A stretch of DNA of 37,130 bases, taken from the NCBI GenBank assembly GCA_032718475.1, contig JAUCBJ010005106.1, positions 1-37,130 of the forward strand. Reading direction: 5' to 3'. The notes under the pieces are model-generated. The model was not told the origin of the DNA and did no database searches. It saw only the letters and a program-made list of their open reading frames with translations. Shown piece by piece: positions 9,813-18,480 of the stretch. The stretch's first letter is position 1; each line of letters starts with the position of its first letter. This DNA comes from Nemertoderma westbladi (taxonomy: Eukaryota; Xenacoelomorpha; Nemertodermatida; Nemertodermatidae). The position numbers and the translations under genes are program-made.

Positions 9813-10136
9813 TGGAACACGGAGCACAATTATACTGTCCTAAAACTGTGCTCGTGGAATGCGTGCGGGGTTAAAGATAAACTTCTATCACCCCATCTCA
9901 TAGAATATTTTTGCGAATTTGACTTAGTTTTTGTATCTGAATTAAAGACTGTAGGATCTATTTTTTTTACCGGGGTTTAAATGTGTAGGAAAATATTCGG
10001 TAAAATCTAATCGGGGAGGAGTAGGGCTATTCGTGAAACATTTCCTTGTGAATCAGATTTGCAAGATCGAATTAGGTAGTGATGGAGAGACAGAGTGTAT
10101 CTGGATTGAATTCAAATGTTTGCAAGGGGTTGGTTT

Positions 10137-10160
10137 GGGGGGGGGGGGGGGGGGGGGGGG
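10137..10160 (+). repeat. G24 homopolymer within the LINE-2 endonuclease
   Basis: A run of 24 G interrupts the endonuclease coding frame between EFKC and YIPPSSSPYFNS, where other LINEs have a few residues leading into a Y.PP segment. It therefore arose, or expanded, after the LINE inserted. Confidence 0.9.
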
Positions 10161-10887
10161 TATTATATTCCGCCTAGTAGTTCGCCGTACTTTAATTCGA
10201 TCCAATTTGCAAACTTACACGCAAAGTTATCGGAAACGGAGTCTGCAATTGTATTTGGTGACCTAAACTCTAGGGTTGGAAATATAAATGGGAACGGTAC
10301 TTGTGACTACTCGGTAAATACTCACTGTGAACGGCTCGCAGAGATTTGTTCAACCACTGATACACTTGTTTTAAACCACCTACGGCTAGGAGATCGGGAA
10401 TTAGGGGGTGGGCTATCTTATAAACAGGGATCTTGATGGATTTTTGAAGTTGATTTAGCACTGGGAAAAGGTAATATAATACAGGACGTGAAAACTCTGG
10501 AACATAATCAGTCCATTGGACATTCCGATCACACATCACTTGAGTTGGTTCTTGTTGCCAACTTAACTCAAAGCGACCATAAACTTCTTTATTGCGCGTC
10601 CTTACTGGGTACCACTGACCACGAGGTACGTCCAAGCCGGATGACTACAGTCATAAGCAGTAAACGCCACACAACAGTAGACTGTGAGCAATTCGAAAGA
10701 TTAATGGGTAGAATACAACCACTAAATATTGAATTAGTGACGCTCACGCAGGATGGTATCGACACACTTGTCAACGAGTTTAATGGAATAGTCTCACAAT
10801 CAGCGCAAGAGTGCAATCAGAAGCGACCAACCAACCGGTGTTCAAACAATTCGACAGATTATTCAAGGTGGGAACGCCTACTTTCTA

Positions 10888-11363
10888 CAGCTCTCAGCTC
10901 TCGGGGCAAATACCACACCCTGGTTTGCCATTCCACAGGGTGGGTGTCGCAATGGAGTCAGATATGAGGCCCATCACCCATATCTACTCTGGCGTACATG
11001 ACCCACCATTGGCTGTTGCAGCTCATCTGCAGGGTCATGCCCTGTACCCTTGCTGCCAGGTGCAGGTCGCAGTGAAGTGCCCTCAGAGTGGACATGAGAA
11101 CACTCTACTCCTAACCAGCCATTGGTAGATCACCATCTGCCTGGTCAGGCCATATACCCCTGCAGCCAAGTATATGGGTCCTTAATCCAGGACCAAGGGC
11201 ATCCTTATCCCAGAACGAAGGGGGTCCTAGTTACAGGACCAGATTTGCCCTAGTAAGAGGGTCTATGCAGCTACAGGTGGCACCTCCTTTATGCTGCATG
11301 GAGGTGGCAAGTTTTCTTGATCAATGACCTAGAATACCTGACCTGACCTCAGACCAGACCTGA
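10888..11363 (-). mobile_element. LINE-1 5'-end-only insertion with 11-bp duplication
   Basis: This 476-bp insert matches only the 5' untranslated region and first codons of LINE-1 (compare 21466-21926). It is flanked by CCTACTTTCTA at 10877-10887 and 11364-11374. Removing the insert and one repeat restores the LINE-2 ORF2 frame (WERLL to SNNDSKQIW). On the LINE-1 strand it begins at the natural 5' end (TCAGGTC...) and stops just inside the ORF with a doubled GAGAGCT motif instead of the usual (TAG)n tail. Canonical LINE truncations lose the 5' end, so this is atypical. It could be a SINE-like derivative or an insertion of a 3'-truncated transcript. Confidence 0.85.
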
Positions 11364-12171
11364 CCTACTTTCTAATAATGATTCAAAGCAAATCTGGAAG
11401 GCTATCAACTGGAAAGGGCAATTAGATCATATCGAACAAAGTAACGAGATACCGACGAACGAACAATTTAAGTCCCATTTCGAAAATCTTTTAAACACGA
11501 ATAACGAGGAGTACTTACTGCGAGACGAAGATGCGTCAGGAAATCGAGCTGACTACCCAGATTCTCCCTACGTACCCGTCTTAGATGATAACTTCACCGA
11601 GAAAGAATTTGCAGAAACCCTGGCTGATCTAAATATCAATAAATCATTTCTAGGTACGAGTGTGGGTCTAATATGCAGATTACCTGGGTGTTGGCTTATT
11701 TTTCTGCCGTCAATATTTAACGCGGTGTTTAATAACTCAGGCTGGTGTCCGCTCTCCTGGTGCTATAGTAAACTTGTGGTATTATATAAGTCTAGCAGCA
11801 GATTGTGTTGTGGTAATTATCGGGGGATAAGCATCCTGGATACTCTGGCGAAGATCTATGACAGTATGATAAACTCTCGTCTTGTACATTGGGTGAGTTT
11901 CGATAAGTGTCAAGCGGGCGGACAGAAATTTAGGGGTTGCATCGAACAAATTGTGACTTTACGCTTATTGATAAATCATGCGGTTAATAAAAAAATTAAA
12001 TTATATGTAATGTTCATAGATTTCAGTAAAGCGTACGATAAGGTTCCTCGAAAAAAATTATTACAGTGTTTGTGGAAGGCTGGATGTCGGAGAAAAATGT
12101 TGTTAGCTATTAGTGCAGTTTATAAAACTACAAAGTGTCTGTTAGAAGACGCCGTTATTATTTTTAATCTA

Positions 12172-13494
12172 CTACTACTAGGATCGGCATGCTGCATTGC
12201 AGCTGCATTTTTAAGAATGCTGTGCCGGCTTGTCAACAAAATTGCACCGCCACAACTCCCTATCACCCATGACATTTGCTAGATCATCCGCATCTTTAAG
12301 GCCAGTGTCCTTTAAGATGTGTCTCAAGAAAGTCATGGGCTGTCCACCATGCTTATTCACTCCATGAGGCTGCCAAAGTACAAGATTATGCACTGGCTGG
12401 TCCTCACGGCGAAAGCAATGTCCTGCAAAGCGGAGGCGATTTTGTTCTAGTGTCAAGCTTGGGGGAACCAATGAGACACCTCCAATGTTATATAGTGTCT
12501 GGTTGAAGATGTGTGCATTGTACTTGACACAATGAACCCGGCGTAGCATTCTTGTGAATGTGCCATCCAGAGATTTGGTGTCCTCAGCAGTTAGAGCCCA
12601 GCATGGACTCCCGTAGAGGAGTACTGGAACTACTGCTGCTCTAAATAATCGGACCTTAAGTTTCCGATTAATTCTCGGTGACTTCCAAATCCTGGAAAGC
12701 CTATTCAAGGCTGCCCATGCCTTTCCCTTACGTATTCGAAGGTCCTCACCTGACTTCCGGATCCATGATCCCAGGTAACAGAAGTCGTCCACATGCTCAA
12801 GCATACCATCCTTTGAGCTTATGCTCATCCGATCAGAGACTTGCTGAGGACTTTCAAAGTTAACGGTCAGAATATTGGTCTTTCTGGAGTTAATAAAAAG
12901 ACCAACACTAGAAGCAGCATGTTCTAATGAGCTGAGGAGCCGTTGGGCTCCCTCTAATGATTCTGAGAGTACTCCTAAGTCATCAGCAAAGTCTAGATCA
13001 GTTAGGTACTTGGCAGGATTTCCTCGACTTCTGGAGCCAGTAGGTGGAGTTATCATCACCCCATCATCATTATGATGATCTAAGGACATGCGTAGAACAT
13101 AGTCAACCACAATAATGAACAAGAATGGTGCAAGTGTGTCTCCTTGGAGGACGCCCCATAACACTTCAAATGGTTCTGTGTCACCGTCAACAGTAGACAC
13201 AAATGTTGTCGAACCATCGTCTACTGATCTGATTGCTGCAATAATTTCATCAGGAATCCCATATAATGAAAGTATGCTGAACATACGTGAGCGAGAGACT
13301 GAATCAAAGGCCTTGAAGAAGTCAACAAAGATAACAGCCAGATGCCTGTCTTTCTTTTTTGATATCTCTTCAATTATCCTTCTAAGTGCCAAAATGGGCT
13401 CCATGGCCCCACGACCTTTACGGAACCCATTCTGATTTCCACGGAGCAGTCTCTCAATGGGATCCCTGATGCGATTTAATAGAATCCTATTGTC
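12172..13494 (-). mobile_element. LINE-1 3' fragment nested in LINE-2, 13-bp duplication
   Basis: A 5'-truncated LINE-1 copy of about 1.32 kb in antisense orientation, with its (TAG)n 3' tail on the left (CTACTACTACTA at 12170). TATTTTTAATCTA occurs at both edges (12159-12171 and 13495-13507), a 13-bp target-site duplication. LINE-2 ORF2 resumes in frame right after it at the RT motif B. The insertion thus postdates LINE-2 and is younger than most of LINE-2's decay, because its own frame is still open. Confidence 0.95.
12211..13493 (-). CDS. LINE-1 reverse transcriptase C-terminal fragment, open
   Basis: An uninterrupted frame of about 427 codons covers RT palm and thumb to the natural stop (KPAQHS-stop) within 40 bases of the 3' tail. 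Visible motifs are IFVDFFKAFDSV (motif A), GVLQGDTLAPFLF (motif B) and DLDFADDLGVLS (motif C, catalytic DD). A conserved C-terminal domain follows (RLRFAGHCFRRED...NLVLWQPHG). The frame begins in host LINE-2 sequence at 13530, and the fragment lacks the endonuclease. The first residues of the open frame are therefore not LINE-1. Because the C-terminus is intact, it gives the best reference for the C-terminal frame of this family. Confidence 0.85.
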
Positions 13495-14619
13495 TATTTT
13501 TAATCTAGGACTAAGGCAGGGTGCTCCCACTAGCCTAACACTATTTTGTTTATATTTGAACGAGTTTGTGCGTAGATTACGATTAGCATATCATACCGAC
13601 GGTTTTCTAGGCGCATTACAAATTTTACTCCTAATGGATGACTCAGTCATATTATCGACTTCACGTAAATCATGCAAAGAAAAATTCAAAATATTAGTAG
13701 ATTACTGTACAGACTATGGAATGATAATCAATCAGAAAAAAACAAAATTTTTTGTAATAAACGGTAGTACCGATGATTCTAATACTATTATTTATAATGG
13801 TACTAGTGTGTCGAGCTGCAACGAGTACATTTATTTGGGCTCGCCGTTTACCCACGATGGCAAGATGAAATATGTCTTAAAAATACAGTCTAAGCGGTGA
13901 CATGAATCAATTAATAAATTTATAATTTTCTGTGGTGCTAACCAAGCTATGCCCTTCTTCTTAAAGTATCGTGTTTTTGAATCTTGCTTATCAGCATCTA
14001 TTTTCTACGGCTGTGAATCATGGTTCACAGGCGATATTAAAGCAATTGAAATGTGTACTTTAAAGCACTTAAAGCATTACTTGGGGTACGAGAAAGTACA
14101 CCAAACGACTTGTGCACTTTAGAGCTCGGAGCGAAACCTCCACAAGCGAGAGTTATAGAAGCACAAAAAAAGTTCATTACGAAATTCGAGGCTATCACGG
14201 ATGAACATTTACCAATCAAGCAGGCTCTAAAAATTTGTGAAAGTGATGGATGTAATGGCTGCCAGACCCTGAAAGCATCAGTTTCAATTAATCTAGATGT
14301 GTCGTTAGAATCGGTTAAGGTGCGGGTTCGAAATAAGCCACTAACAGCGACTAAATTTAATACTTACTCTACAACCTTAAACCCATCGCTCGAGGTGCAC
14401 GCGGTCTACCGAAATCAAAAACCCACCATAATAGCTGACTACAAACGCCTAACGTTAACGCGCCTTCGATTAATATCTCACAACCTTATGATTGAGAGGG
14501 GAAGGTGGAGCCGGACCCCATTGTGCGAGCGGGTATGCAGTTGCGATGGAGTCTCTGTTCAAACAGAAGAACATGTTATGCTTAGATGCAAAATGACTAA
14601 GGCACTAACTACGGCGTAA

Positions 14620-15199
14620 TTATAATTTTCAGTCTTATATAACTTTCTCAGATCTCATGTTGGTTGAAAATACATTAAAGCTCTGTAATTATATTAGCGA
14701 GGCACTCGAGCTAGCAACAATGGATAAAAATTAATATATGAGCTTAAACACAGAATACGGGGAAAAGTTAGAACTCTTATATGGGGAAAAAATGATATTA
14801 TATTATTGGGGGATTATTATTATATAATTAAATTATATAAGTGAATTTTGTGCTTACCAATAGGAGTTGTGCATTAGAGATTATTTAAGTATTATAAATA
14901 CATATTCTATTACGTACATCAATAACTGAATGAAAAATTATTTTACTGAAGGTATTTAACTTTGGACATACTGATATCCATAGAGTAACTTGTGCAGAAA
15001 TTTTGATAATTCAGGTGTAAATTGTTTATATTATTATTTCGTACAAATGTTAAAGTTTTGTGCTCCATTATTCAATATGTCAATAAACATATATATATAG
15101 ATATTGAAAAACGTCGATTATGTTCGCGTTATTTTAAGTTATCAAAACGCGAGTTACATATTTTTCGATTTCTTACTTTATGAATGTGCCAATATCGAT
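14620..15199. other. AT-rich tail region after LINE-2
   Basis: Contains the probable 3' untranslated region of LINE-2 (to about 14760) and AT-rich DNA with TATATA runs. No gene is seen. Confidence 0.4.
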
Positions 15200-15216
15200 G
15201 GGGGGGGGGGGGGGGG
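15200..15216 (+). repeat. G17 homopolymer
   Basis: A run of 17 G about 35 bases before the composite repeat at 15251. Confidence 0.9.
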
Positions 15217-15250
15217 CATGGGAACAAAAAATTTGGGCACATTTAATAAA

Positions 15251-16526
15251 CTGGGGGCGATTTACGGGCGAAACTTGGGGGTTCTAACGGGATGCGGGAT
15301 ACATTTCAGATATTTAAGGGCCATGGGTGGGGGGTAAAATCAAGCAATACTCTCGGCTGTCAGGGTTGCCTGATAGTTACTATAGGCCTAGACAACCCCC
15401 TTCTACTTCGGTAGTCGTAACCCTCTAGGTCTGGGGACATGGACTGCCCTTAGCGGTCCCTGGCCATCGGTGGCGACTGAGCCTGAAAAGGACTCGGGCG
15501 TTGCTCGATGTGCTAGACCGACAGATCCTAAGCGGTGCCCAGTGCGTTGGCTACGACTGAGCCTGAAAAGGACTCGGGCGGAGTTTTCGCATTGGGGACT
15601 TGCGAAGGATTGACTGACAGGTCTGGAATGGTTCCTGGTTGTTCGATGCGCCGTTCGATAAACCGGGGATTTGTGAAGGGCCGATGACCGGACAGAAAGG
15701 CAGGGTTCAACGAGGACTGACTTCCTGGCGTGGGCTCCACGACTGGCATTAGTACGAGCCTGAAAAGGACTCGGAAAGCTCCGACAGTTGGGGCTCACAA
15801 CGGGCTGACAGACCCCTAGCTAAGCCGTCCGCTTTCCTGAGTACCAATCTCGTTAGGGTTCGGGAAGGGTGGGACGGACATGCGACAGGGTCGAAAGACA
15901 GAGGACCGGACTTTACTGGCATACCGACTATTCGGAGCGGGTTTTCGACTACTAATGTGATTACGAGCCTGAAAATGACTCGGAAAGCATAGGTAGTTGG
16001 GACCCTGCGACAAACCGACAGAATCCCTAGCTAGCCGCGCTGCTTTCCTAATGACTGACCCGTATGGGATCAGGAAGGGTGGAGCGGACAAGCAAAGGAT
16101 CGACTGACGCTGACACTACTGTACCGGGACTAGGACCGAGGGAAAATGGGGAACATTAGTTAGGTCAAAATCTGAAAGTTAAGCGAACAGTGGGGTAATT
16201 AAATAATTTACTGTAGGAATTTCATATTGTGTATTATTGTGAATATTTGGTATATTGGTGTGGGGAAGCCCAAATTATTCTCAATCAGAGTATTTCAGAG
16301 TGTAATCAGAGTATTTCAGAGTTCAGAGTGTAACAGAGTGCAATATTTCAGAGTGTCGATCAAAGAAAGATTAATACCCAACCAACAAAACTCTTTTTCT
16401 ACTTTGCATTTAAGACAACGTCCTTCTCCAATCCCAATATCCGGTGACTGGCCGGGACATAGCGGTCTGAAAGTTCCGCCTCCAGCATCGGCGTTTTCCC
16501 CCTGGTGTTGGGAATAACGGCAACAG
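15251..16526 (+). repeat. Composite repeat, long form (inverted short form at 28783-29178)
   Basis: The left part (CTGGGGGCGATTTACGGGCG to GGGCCATGGGTGGG) and right part (AGGAATTT...GTGTATTATTGTGAATATTTGG to TGTTGGGAATAACGGCAACA) both recur in inverted orientation at 28783-29178, where they are directly joined. Similarity starts and stops at matching points in both loci, so this is a discrete unit. The right end (CA) and left G-rich block recall an LTR/leader junction, and the short copy lies within retroelement remnants. However, no paired LTRs or target-site duplications were found. The long form carries an extra block of about 880 bp. Confidence 0.7.
15333..16214 (+). repeat. GC-rich block with four hairpin-forming repeat units
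   Basis: This segment is much more GC-rich than its AT-rich flanks. It contains GAGCCTGAAAAGGACTCGG at about 15479 and 15559 and, as CGAGCCTGAAAA(G/T)GACTCGG, at 15755 and 15964. Each core can fold as a (C)GAGCC/GGaCTC(G) stem with a TGAAAA loop and one bulged A. A second shared block, C(C/T)GACAGAn(0-2)CCTAGC, follows in at least three units. Units 3 and 4 are about 209 bp apart and share GGAAAGC...GCTTTCC arms and (G/C)GGAAGGGTGG. The rest of each unit is strongly diverged. No protein frame looks real. An RNA with a conserved fold, or an old satellite, would both fit. Confidence 0.65.
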
Positions 16527-16611
16527 ATTATATAGGATCAATATAAATAAATGCAGTTTGTCTATTAGTTATTAACATATTAAATATTAATGAGGTCTAA
16601 TGTGTATAATT

Positions 16612-16738
16612 AAATGGTGATAAAAAGTTTTAATTGAGGTTAGAAAAAGTTAGTTAAAAAGTGGTGATAAAAAGTTTTAATTGAGGTTAGAAAAAGTTAG
16701 TTAAAAAGTGGTGATATAAAGTTTTAATTAAGGTTAAC
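16612..16738 (+). repeat. Tandem repeat, about 47-bp unit, 2.7 copies
   Basis: The unit GTGGTGATAAAAAGTTTTAA...GTTAGTTAAAAA occurs at about 16613, 16660 and 16708, nearly identical between copies. It ends in AAGGTTAACCCCCC. No coding role is seen. Confidence 0.85.
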
Positions 16739-16860
16739 CCCCCTAAACCTCACACAACTCTGATTATTGGTGCCTATAATACAACGTAATATTACTGCTA
16801 CAGTACCATGATAATATTATCATGTCCTTACATAGTTTGTATAAACGTAATGCTGGAAGC

Positions 16861-17128
16861 AATTAAGAATTACAGTCCACAAGAATTATTGATTCATAAA
16901 GCCTGTCAGTAGGCTAGTAAACTGTAGATGCCTGGGGTGTTGATATTGCAGTTGTATAGGAATGAGTTTTATGCAACATACATTCCCTTCCTTAGGTTCT
17001 ATACAATACAATCTTAACAGATTCAAATTAATCTCTCAATAAATATTTGCTAGTAAAAAAATTCCACTGTATTCAATTTATACCTCACTATAATACAAAG
17101 TATTCTCAAAGTTAATACTGGGTTTAAC
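16861..17128 (+). repeat. Dispersed repeat A, copy 2
   Basis: Matches 61-273 with a short extra stretch near its start (CATAAAGCCTGTCAGTAGGC). Similarity ends at TTAA (17124-17127), as in copy 1. Confidence 0.8.
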
Positions 17129-17132
17129 AACA

Positions 17133-17395
17133 ATTTTAAAAATAACCAAATTGATCATTATATAGTATCATCTTGTTTATTTCGTTATGCGGGTTTATGA
17201 TGATAGTACTGAATCCAACGTAATAAATAAAAACAGCACTGGACATGTCAAACTGGGATTTTTCGGAAGTGGCTGCGAAATTTGGTGCCAGCACCAAAAT
17301 TTGCCATATTACACCGAATAATACGAGAGTTATAGTGTTATAGTTATAGTGAGTTATAGTGATCTGGCGCATTGTTAGAAATGTTTCCATTAGAT
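17133..17395 (+). repeat. piggyBac-interior fragment, copy 2
   Basis: Matches about 4363-4607 of the piggyBac-like element: TAGTATCATCTTGTTT, GTTATGCGGGTTTATGA, AAAAACAGCACTGGACAT and GATCTGGC...TTAGAAATG. The CCCTATTA terminus is missing, so this is a decayed internal part starting right at the TTAA that closes repeat A. A short GTTATAGT duplication lies near 17333. Confidence 0.75.
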
Positions 17396-17398
17396 TGT

Positions 17399-17715
17399 TT
17401 TACATTCTTTAGGAATGTGGAATTATTCACTTGCACTCACTTTACGGACAATGAGACTGAAACACATTATTTGCCGACTCTCACCAATTTTACTCATGTA
17501 TAAGGATAAATTTAGCTCCCTTACGTTGGGGTTATGAAATAGCATACAATTCATAAATACCACTGTAATTTGAGCCATGCAATTGTTACTAATGTTCACT
17601 TCTGCTTACCTCTTAATAATAAAGAAAGTTAGTTGGGATTATCGATTATTCGTACGTATTCTCCAAATATAAACATCCATTAAATATGTAACCAAACAAC
17701 AATGAATAACAGTAT
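17399..17715 (+). repeat. Dispersed repeat B, copy 2
   Basis: Matches 3034-3352 along its whole length. Here it abuts the piggyBac-interior fragment, giving the order A, piggyBac interior, B. Confidence 0.85.
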
Positions 17716-18181
17716 AAAACAGTATAAAATATGCGGTGTCGGCAGATAATCAGCAGTCAGGTGTTTTCCATTACAACAGTCCGAGTTTTTAGATGTCAGG
17801 ATGTGCTTGCAGCACATGCAGTGCCTTGCAGCTAGACTGACTGCAGTAAGTGCAGAGAGAGATAATTTACTTTGATCTATAACACTCTAGCCACTGATGG
17901 TCTAGGGCAGAAGTCAGAATGAATGATTTTTGCCATATTGCGACATATTCATATGTAAACAAGGATCCGCAAAGTGAAAATTGTGCTGATTGGCTGGTCA
18001 AATAACATAGAGGGTTTGGAACAAAGAAAATACTGACCAATGGCTGGTGATTTCATCACTACAGGTCTATACGAAAATAAACGCTACAGGTCGTAAGTTT
18101 TATGTGGTCTCAATTTTCTTGAGATACTGCCAGTTTTAGAGAAGTTCGCATATTGCACAAAAACGACACATTTTTGCCGCA
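17716..18181. other. Intergenic, no gene seen
   Basis: No sustained open frame. A small inverted motif (TGCTTGCAGCACATGCA) lies near 17802. It forms the left flank of the full-length LINE-1. Confidence 0.4.
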
Positions 18182-18187
18182 AAAGCT

Positions 18188-18480
18188 TTAACTACTACTA
18201 CTACTACTACTAGGATCGGCATGCTGCATTGCAGCTGCATTTTTAAGAATGCTGTGCCGGCTTATCACAAAATTGCACCGCCACAACTCCCTATCACCCA
18301 TGACATTTGCTAGATCATCCGCATCTTCAAGGCCAGTGTCCTTTAAGATGCGTCTCAAGAAAGTCATGGGCTGTCCACCATGCTTATTCATTCCATGAGG
18401 CTGCCAAAGTACAAGATTATGCACTGGATGGTCCTCACGGCGAAAGCAATGTCCTGCAAAGCGGAGGCGATTTGTTCTAG
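18188..18480 (-). pseudogene. LINE-1 C-terminal frame after frameshift
   Basis: Encodes HNLVLWQPHGMNKHGGQPMT and the DDLANVMGDRELWRCNFV block found at the C-terminus of the nested copy. A one-base loss near 18260 removes the normal stop, so the frame runs into the trinucleotide tail and reads Ser repeats. Confidence 0.75.

Larger units (their letters stand above)
9838..14619 (+). pseudogene. LINE-2 ORF2 (endonuclease-reverse transcriptase), fragmented
   Basis: The endonuclease begins with SWNACGVKDKL and SELKT (catalytic Glu), continues with a GDLNSRV block (10257) and the GHSDHTSLE motif (10510). The linker runs on to WERLL, resumes after the 10888-11363 insertion with KQIWKAINW, and reaches the RT. 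RT fingers are NYRGISILDTLAKI; motif A is MFIDFSKAYDKV. The nested insertion 12172-13494 then intervenes, and motif B GLRQGAPTS and motif C LLLMDDSVILS follow. Motif C has Met where Ala is usual. The C-terminus (14053-14619) carries LTRLRLISHNLMIE and a C-x-C...H-x4-C knuckle (CSCDG...EEHVMLRC). Several frameshifts lie outside the insertions. It would have performed target-primed reverse transcription. Confidence 0.85.
9000..14760 (+). mobile_element. LINE-2: two-ORF non-LTR retrotransposon, inactivated
   Basis: ORF1 (9000-9812) encodes a coiled-coil/RNA-binding protein. ORF2 (about 9838-14619) encodes an AP-type endonuclease, reverse transcriptase and a C-terminal Cys/His knuckle. This gene order is that of L1/Tx1-like and related LINEs; the exact clade is not assigned. 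The copy is dead: two stops in ORF1, frameshifts in ORF2, a G24 tract in the endonuclease, and two LINE-1 insertions (10888-11363 and 12172-13494). The 3' end is approximate, and no target-site duplication was identified for LINE-2 itself. Confidence 0.85.

Noticed and set aside
10033-10436. Plus-strand frames with long poly-Gly
   Set aside because: They are the LINE-2 endonuclease read across the G24 tract in two frames, not separate genes.
15403-16091. Minus-strand frames of 73-131 codons in the GC-rich block
   Set aside because: Open mainly because of high GC; composition is Arg/Ser/Pro-rich, frames overlap each other and follow the repeat units without any domain.
18188-18215. Poly-serine C-terminus
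   Set aside because: Translation of the (TAG)n tail after loss of the normal stop codon.
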